Below, piece after piece: positions 24,101 through 30,100 of a DNA stretch of 47,799 nt (its first letter is position 1; each line of letters begins with the position of its first letter). The notes beneath the pieces were generated by a model. That model was given only the letters and a program-made list of their open reading frames with translations, made no database searches and was not told the DNA's origin. The stretch comes from Symbiodinium natans (taxonomy: Eukaryota > Sar > Dinophyceae > Suessiales > Symbiodiniaceae): the NCBI GenBank assembly GCA_905221605.1, contig CAJNDS010000963.1, forward strand, positions 1 to 47,799, written 5' to 3'. Made by a program: the position numbers and the translations under genes.

Positions 24101-27100
24101 CAGCTCTCCTGAACTCTAGACCTTGCTTGACCCCTAAACCCTAAAACCTAAAAACCCTAAACCCGAAACCCTAAACCCTAAACCCCGAACTCTAACCCCA
24201 CGAACGGGGCCTGTGATGCCAAAGTCATCAGCTGTGATCGGCTCCCCCTGAACCAAGGCAGTAAGGGGCTTCCGAAGTCCCTGGTGTATAGGGTTTGCTT
24301 AGGGTTTAGGGTTTAGGGTTTAGGGTTTAGGGTTTAGGGTTTAGGGTTTAGGGTTTAGGGTTTAGGGTTTAGGGTTTAGGGTTTAGGGTTTAGGGTTTAG
24401 GGTTTAGGGTTTAGGGTTTAGGGTTTAGGGGGCGTCAGGAATCTCTGGTGTATAGGGTTAGGGCTGTCCAGCTTCGGGTCTGAAGTAGGGGGCCCCAAGT
24501 ACTTCGGGCTTCAACGGTTTCGGGTTTAGGGTTCAGGTCTAGGGCTTGTGGCGCGGGAGTTCAGGCTGGGGGGGGGGGGGGGTTGGTGGGGGCCTACAGT
24601 TGAGTTTTTAGGGGTCTCGTATGTTTCCGAAAGGTCCGAAAGGTCCCGAAAAAAATCATTTGGGGTTTAGGGGGTTTAGGGTTTAAGGTTTAGGGTTTAC
24701 CCTTATAAAGACCCTCAAAAGGATTCCCTGATGATAAGGGCCGCCCTTCCTTCGGAAACCCCCATGTGAGCATCTTTTCATTGTGGGGTGTTATAATGGC
24801 ATTGACATCCTGCGCGGGCCTAGGCGTGAGCTTCTTGTCCTACCCAGCCCTACCCGATTTCCTGCCCAACCCTGCCCGATACGCTACCCAACCCTGATGC
24901 TTCAGGATACCACTTCGTGCGTTTTGAACGAACTGAGGACTGATCTGCTTTGCAGCGGATTGAGGAGAGGAAACTCCATGCCGAAGACGAAGACGGAAGA
25001 TGACTCCGAATCCGAAGTGGGCGTCGAGGAACTGCTGGAACTGGAAGTTGGAGGCTTCCCCCGAAGGCCCAAAGGTGGCGGCTTTGAGCAACCGCTTGGC
25101 TGCTGCACTGGGGGACTTGTCTGGGGTTGGGCTGTAGGGCTTAGGGTTTAGGGCGCTCCCTGGCCTGAACTAGGCGTTTAGGGTTTAGGTTTAGGGTTTA
25201 GGGTTTGGGGAGGTTTGCTTGTTCGAGTAGTTGAGCCGTAACCTAAACCCTAAGCCCTAAACCCAAAACCCTAAACCATAAGCCCTGAACCCCAAGCCCT
25301 ACACCCTATAAACCTAAACCCCATAAACCACAACCCGAAAAAACCCAAACCCCAGACCGGCCTTGTTAGAGTAGCAGCAGATCTAAACCCTAAGCCCTAA
25401 GCCGTCCCTAAACCCTAAACCCTGAACCCCAAACCCTAAACCCTAAACCCTAAACCCCAAACCCTGAACCCTAAACCCTAAACCCTAAACCCCAGGCCGG
25501 CCTTGTTCGAGTAGCAGCAGATCATCTTCCCCAGGCGCGTTCGCAGGTCCTTCAGGTCCGTGGCCAGGGCCAGGATGGCCATGATCTCCTCAAGAGGGCT
25601 TAGGGTTTAGGGTTTAGGATTTTGGGTTTAGGGTTTGGGGTTTAGGGTTTGGGGTTTAGGGTTTAGGGTTTGGGGTTTAGGGTTTAGGGTTTAAGGTTTA
25701 AGGTTTAAGGTTTGGGGTTTCGGGTTGGGGTTTAGGGTTTAGGGCTTAGGGATATCCAAACCGCCAAGCTCTGAATCCCTGTCCGTGAACCCTAAGCCGA
25801 AACCCTCTAAACCCAACGCTCTGAATTCCAAACCCCACAAACCCGAAACCCTAAACCCTAACCCTAAGCCCTAAGCCCTAAACCCGACAAAAACCCTCAG
25901 CCCTCCGGCCCTAAGTCACTTGGCCGACGGGAAGCGGAGCTGACGGTGATGCCATAGGAGGCCGTGCGCTTCATCTGCTCTCCCTTGCAGGGTGCAGGGT
26001 TCAGGGTTTAGGGTTTAGGGTTTAGGGTGCAGGGTTTAGGGTTTAGGGTTTAGGGATTTAGGGATTTAGGGATTTAGGGTTTAGGGTTTAGGGTTTAGGG
26101 GCTGAGGGTTTAACGCCCCGTTGCGGTTTTCAGATCTCTGCTGGGCTGCCGTCCTGCCAAATATCGTCGTAAAGGAACCCCCACCCCCCCCCCCCCATAT
26201 TCCCAAAAGGGCTTATTTGGGGCTCAGTAAGGCCTCATTAGGAACCCTAAACCCTGAGCCCTGTATTATCAACCCGAATTTCTGAATGTAAATCGCAAGC
26301 CCTGTATGCTCCACCCTAAACCCTAAACCCTAAACCCTAAATCCGGAAGCCAAGGCCCAAAACTGCAAATCACAGATTGCAAGCCCTGTAGCCCTAAACT
26401 CGAGGATGCTTCAACCTGTCAGCCCAAAGACCTAAACCCTGCCCTAAACCCCAAACGCTAAACCCTAAACCCCAAACCCCAAACCCTAAACCCTAAGCCC
26501 CAAACCCCAAACCCTAAACCCTAAAGCCTAAACCCCAAAATGCAAACCCTAAACCCTAAACCCTCTTCAGACAGGAGAGACCATCGGAAGTTCCCCCCCC
26601 CAGACTTCCGCCTTCTTAACCCTAAACCGTAAACCCTAAACCCTAAACCCTACACCCTAAACCCTAAACCCTAAACCCTAAACCCTAACCCTAAACCCTA
26701 AACCCTAACTCTGAACCCTGAACCCTAACTTTCGCCTTCTTCTTGGAGAACTCCGAAGGGCTCAGGCCGATGTCGACCTTGCGAAGGTACTTGTCACCTG
26801 GGGCTCATGTGGGTTTGGGTTTAGGGGGTTTGGGGGCTTAGGGGGTTTTGGGGTTTGGGGTTAGGGGTTTAGGGGTTTAGGGGTTTAGGGGTTTAGGGGT
26901 TTAGGGGTTTAGGGGTTTAGGGGTTTAGGGGTCATGTGCTTCTTTTTGTAGCCCCGCAACTCAGTAGCCGGCAACCATCTTACAATGAGGGTGCCCTATT
27001 TTGGGGGGGGGGGAGGGAGGGGGGTTGGTTACTTTATACGCGAACCCGGAACCAAACAAATTTTACTTCGAACACCCACTCCCTGCAGACTCTGGGGTTG

Positions 27101-30100
27101 GGCACTCCAGGGACACTCTGGGGTGGGGCACTCGGACTCTCCCTAAACCCTAAACCCTAAACCCTAAACCCTAAACCCTAAACCCTAAACCCTAAACCCT
27201 AAACCCTAAACCCTAAACCCTAAACCCTAAACCGTATCTGGGGAGACTCTGGGGTGGGCGAGGAGAAGAGCTTAGCGTAAAACGTAGCAACCCCGCCGAG
27301 GGTGGGGAGAAAGGCAAAGGGGTACCACTAGGCTACCAAGGCAAAGGAAAAGAGCAGAAGAACCAAGACCCGCTTCTGCAACCCTCTTACCCCATCAACC
27401 TGCAATCCCTTTAACCCTCTCATCCCAATAACCCCAAAATAACCTACCAAAGCCCTATAATCAGATGAACCTATAACCCCATAAACCCTAAAAGCCCTAT
27501 AAGCCCTGAACCCTAAAACCCCAAACCCTTGCAAACATATGACCTGCCAAAACCATGGACCTGAATCCCTGAAGGCGCAATAACCCTCCCTAAACCCTTT
27601 CGGGTTGTTGTTGGGTTTAGGGTTTCAGGTTTAGGGTGGAAAAGTCCAAGCAAAGCGAATGGCTTAGGATTTAGGGTTTAGGGTTGAAAGGGCCAACAAG
27701 GCTACGGGAATTTAGACGTCTTAGGGTTCAGGGCTTCTTGAGAACGGGTCCCTGAGCCCAGGGGCACAAGCATAGGGTTTAAGGTATGAGTCCCTTGGGT
27801 TACCCTAAACCCTAAACCCTAAACCCTAAACCCTAAACCCTAAACCCGAAACCCTAAAACCCTAAACCCTAAACCCTAAACCCGACACCCTAAACCCTTA
27901 GCGCGCGCGGGACGGCGGAAGTGGCCGAGGTGCTGCAGTCGGTAACTCGCCTGGCAAACTTTCTGGGCCCAGGGTTTAGGTGTCGGGCTTAGGGCCTATA
28001 GTTGGGTAGGGGTTTAGGGTTTAGGGTTTAGGGTTTAGGGTTTAGGGTTTAGGGTTTAGGGTTTAGGGTTTAGGGTTTAGGGTTTAGGGTTTAGGGTTTA
28101 GGGTTTAGGGTTTAGGGTTTAGGGTTTAGGGTTTATGGTTTAGGTTTTATGGTTTAGGGTTTAGGGTTTAGGGTTTAGGGTTTAGGGTTTAGGGTTTAGG
28201 GTTTAGGGTTTAGGGTTTAGGGTTTAGGGTTTAGGGTTTAGGGTTTAGGGTTTAGGGTTTAGGGTTTAGGGTTAAAGGTTAAGGGTTTACGGTTTAGGGT
28301 TTAGGGTTGAGGGTTTGGGGTTTAGGGGCAAGGTTACTCCTGCAACCTAGGACAAGGGGATTGAGAGTGTGAGGGTTTAAGGGCCCCCTAAAACCTAAAC
28401 CCCAAACCCTAAACCCTAAGCCCTAAGCCCTAAACCCTAAACCCCAAACCCTAAACCCGAACCCTGCTTCAAAGGCTTCGCCACGGATCCTGTCCCAAGT
28501 CTAGGGCAAGGGTTTGGGCTTCAAGGCTGTTTGCTTAGAATTCGGGGGTTTAGGAGTCACATCGGATGCAGGATCTAGGGTTGAGAGACCTCGGATCTAG
28601 GATTTAGGGTTTTGGGCCCAAGGCGTTGCAGCACAACAAATCTAAAGGTTGAAACATCACAAGAAGCGCTTGAAGGTTGGAAACATGCTTCAGGAATCAG
28701 AATTCAGGATGCAGGGCTGAGTGCGTTTAGGGTGTCCAGGGTGTTTCGGATTTAGGATGTAGGGTTTAGGATTTTAACTTGGCTGCACTTAGGAGGGTAG
28801 TAAAAAAATAAACTTTTAGCTGCCTTATTAAGAAACCCAATCAACCCAAACAAGCTAAAGATCGAAAGTTACAGTAAAGCACCACAAAGGGGATTCAGGG
28901 TCTCGGGAGGCCTCCACGTGATAGTCTCCGGATCGATGTCCAAGATGCAGAACTTCTCGATCTCCTCCTGGCGCGTGAGCTCTGACCCCCTAAACCCTAA
29001 ACCCTAAACCCTAAACCCTAAACCCTAAACCCTAAACCCTAAACCCTAAACCCCAAAACCCTAAACCCTGAATCCCCCGAAACCTAAAGGTGCCCACAGG
29101 GGTTCAGGTTTTTGGGGTCTAAGCCCGGTAAGCTCTTGAAAGCTCTAAGCCCTCGGTGTTCTGGGCTGGCAGAGCTCACCATTGGGGTTTAGGGTTTAGG
29201 GTTTAGGGTTTAGGGTTTAGGGTTTAGGGTTTAGGGTTTAGGGTTTAGGGTTTAGGGTTTAGGGTTTAGGGTTTAGGGTTTAGGGGCGTGCACCTGGCTA
29301 AGTGTGGCATCCGGGGGGGCTACTTGCTGTGGGCTCAATGTAAGCAGAATGAAACCCTGAACCCCAGACCGTTTAGGGCTTGGGGTTTAGGGTTTAGGCT
29401 TTAGGCTTTAGGGTTAGTTGTTGGGCGAAAGGTTCCGGGGGGCCCTACTTGAGGAAACGCCCAAAAGGTCTTAGGAGCTAAGAGCCTCGACGATTGAGTT
29501 CGGGGAAACCGCCTGGCGTGGGATTCAAGGTTCGGGGTTTAGGGTATAGGGTTTAGGGTTTAAGGTGAAGGGTTTAGGGTTTAGGGCTTTAAGCTTTAAG
29601 GTTTCGGGTTTTGAGATTTAGGGTTTAGGGGTGATAAGGTTTCAGAAGGTTTAGGGTTTCGGGTTTTAAGGCTAAGGTTTCGGGTTTTAAGGTTTAGGGC
29701 TTCGGGTCTGAAGGTTAAGGCCTTACGGTCTACGGTTGCATATTGGGTGTGTGCGGTCCTCTGTCAGCAGATCGGGATCCTCAGCTGTCGCAAGTGAGTA
29801 GGGCTTAGGGTTTAGGGTATTGAGGGTTTAGGCTTGAGGATTTAGGGTTTAGGGTTTAGGGTATTGAGGGTTTAGGCTTTAGGATTTAGGGTTTAGGGTC
29901 TAGGCTGTAGGCTTTAGGGTTTAGGGTTTAGGGCACTGCTTTCGAAGTTGCAAGGCTGCCGTTCTAAAGCACACGGTAACCCTATTAGGGAGAGGGTTTA
30001 AGGTTTAGGGTTTAGGGTTTATAAGGTTTAGGGTTGGGGTATGTCGGCCCCTGCATCTCCAAGCGTGACTGCCGCTGCAAGTGGCGCTGCAAGTGGCAAG

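Noticed and set aside
27901-27960. tRNA-like stretch (GTGGCCGAGG resembles an A box)
   Set aside because: No matching B box or cloverleaf, and the 17-bp FTHFS microexon overlaps the site.
28470-28510. A further FTHFS exon reading TWDRIRGEAFEAG
   Set aside because: Exons 4, 5 and 6 already join in frame with all family motifs, so it would duplicate TW.
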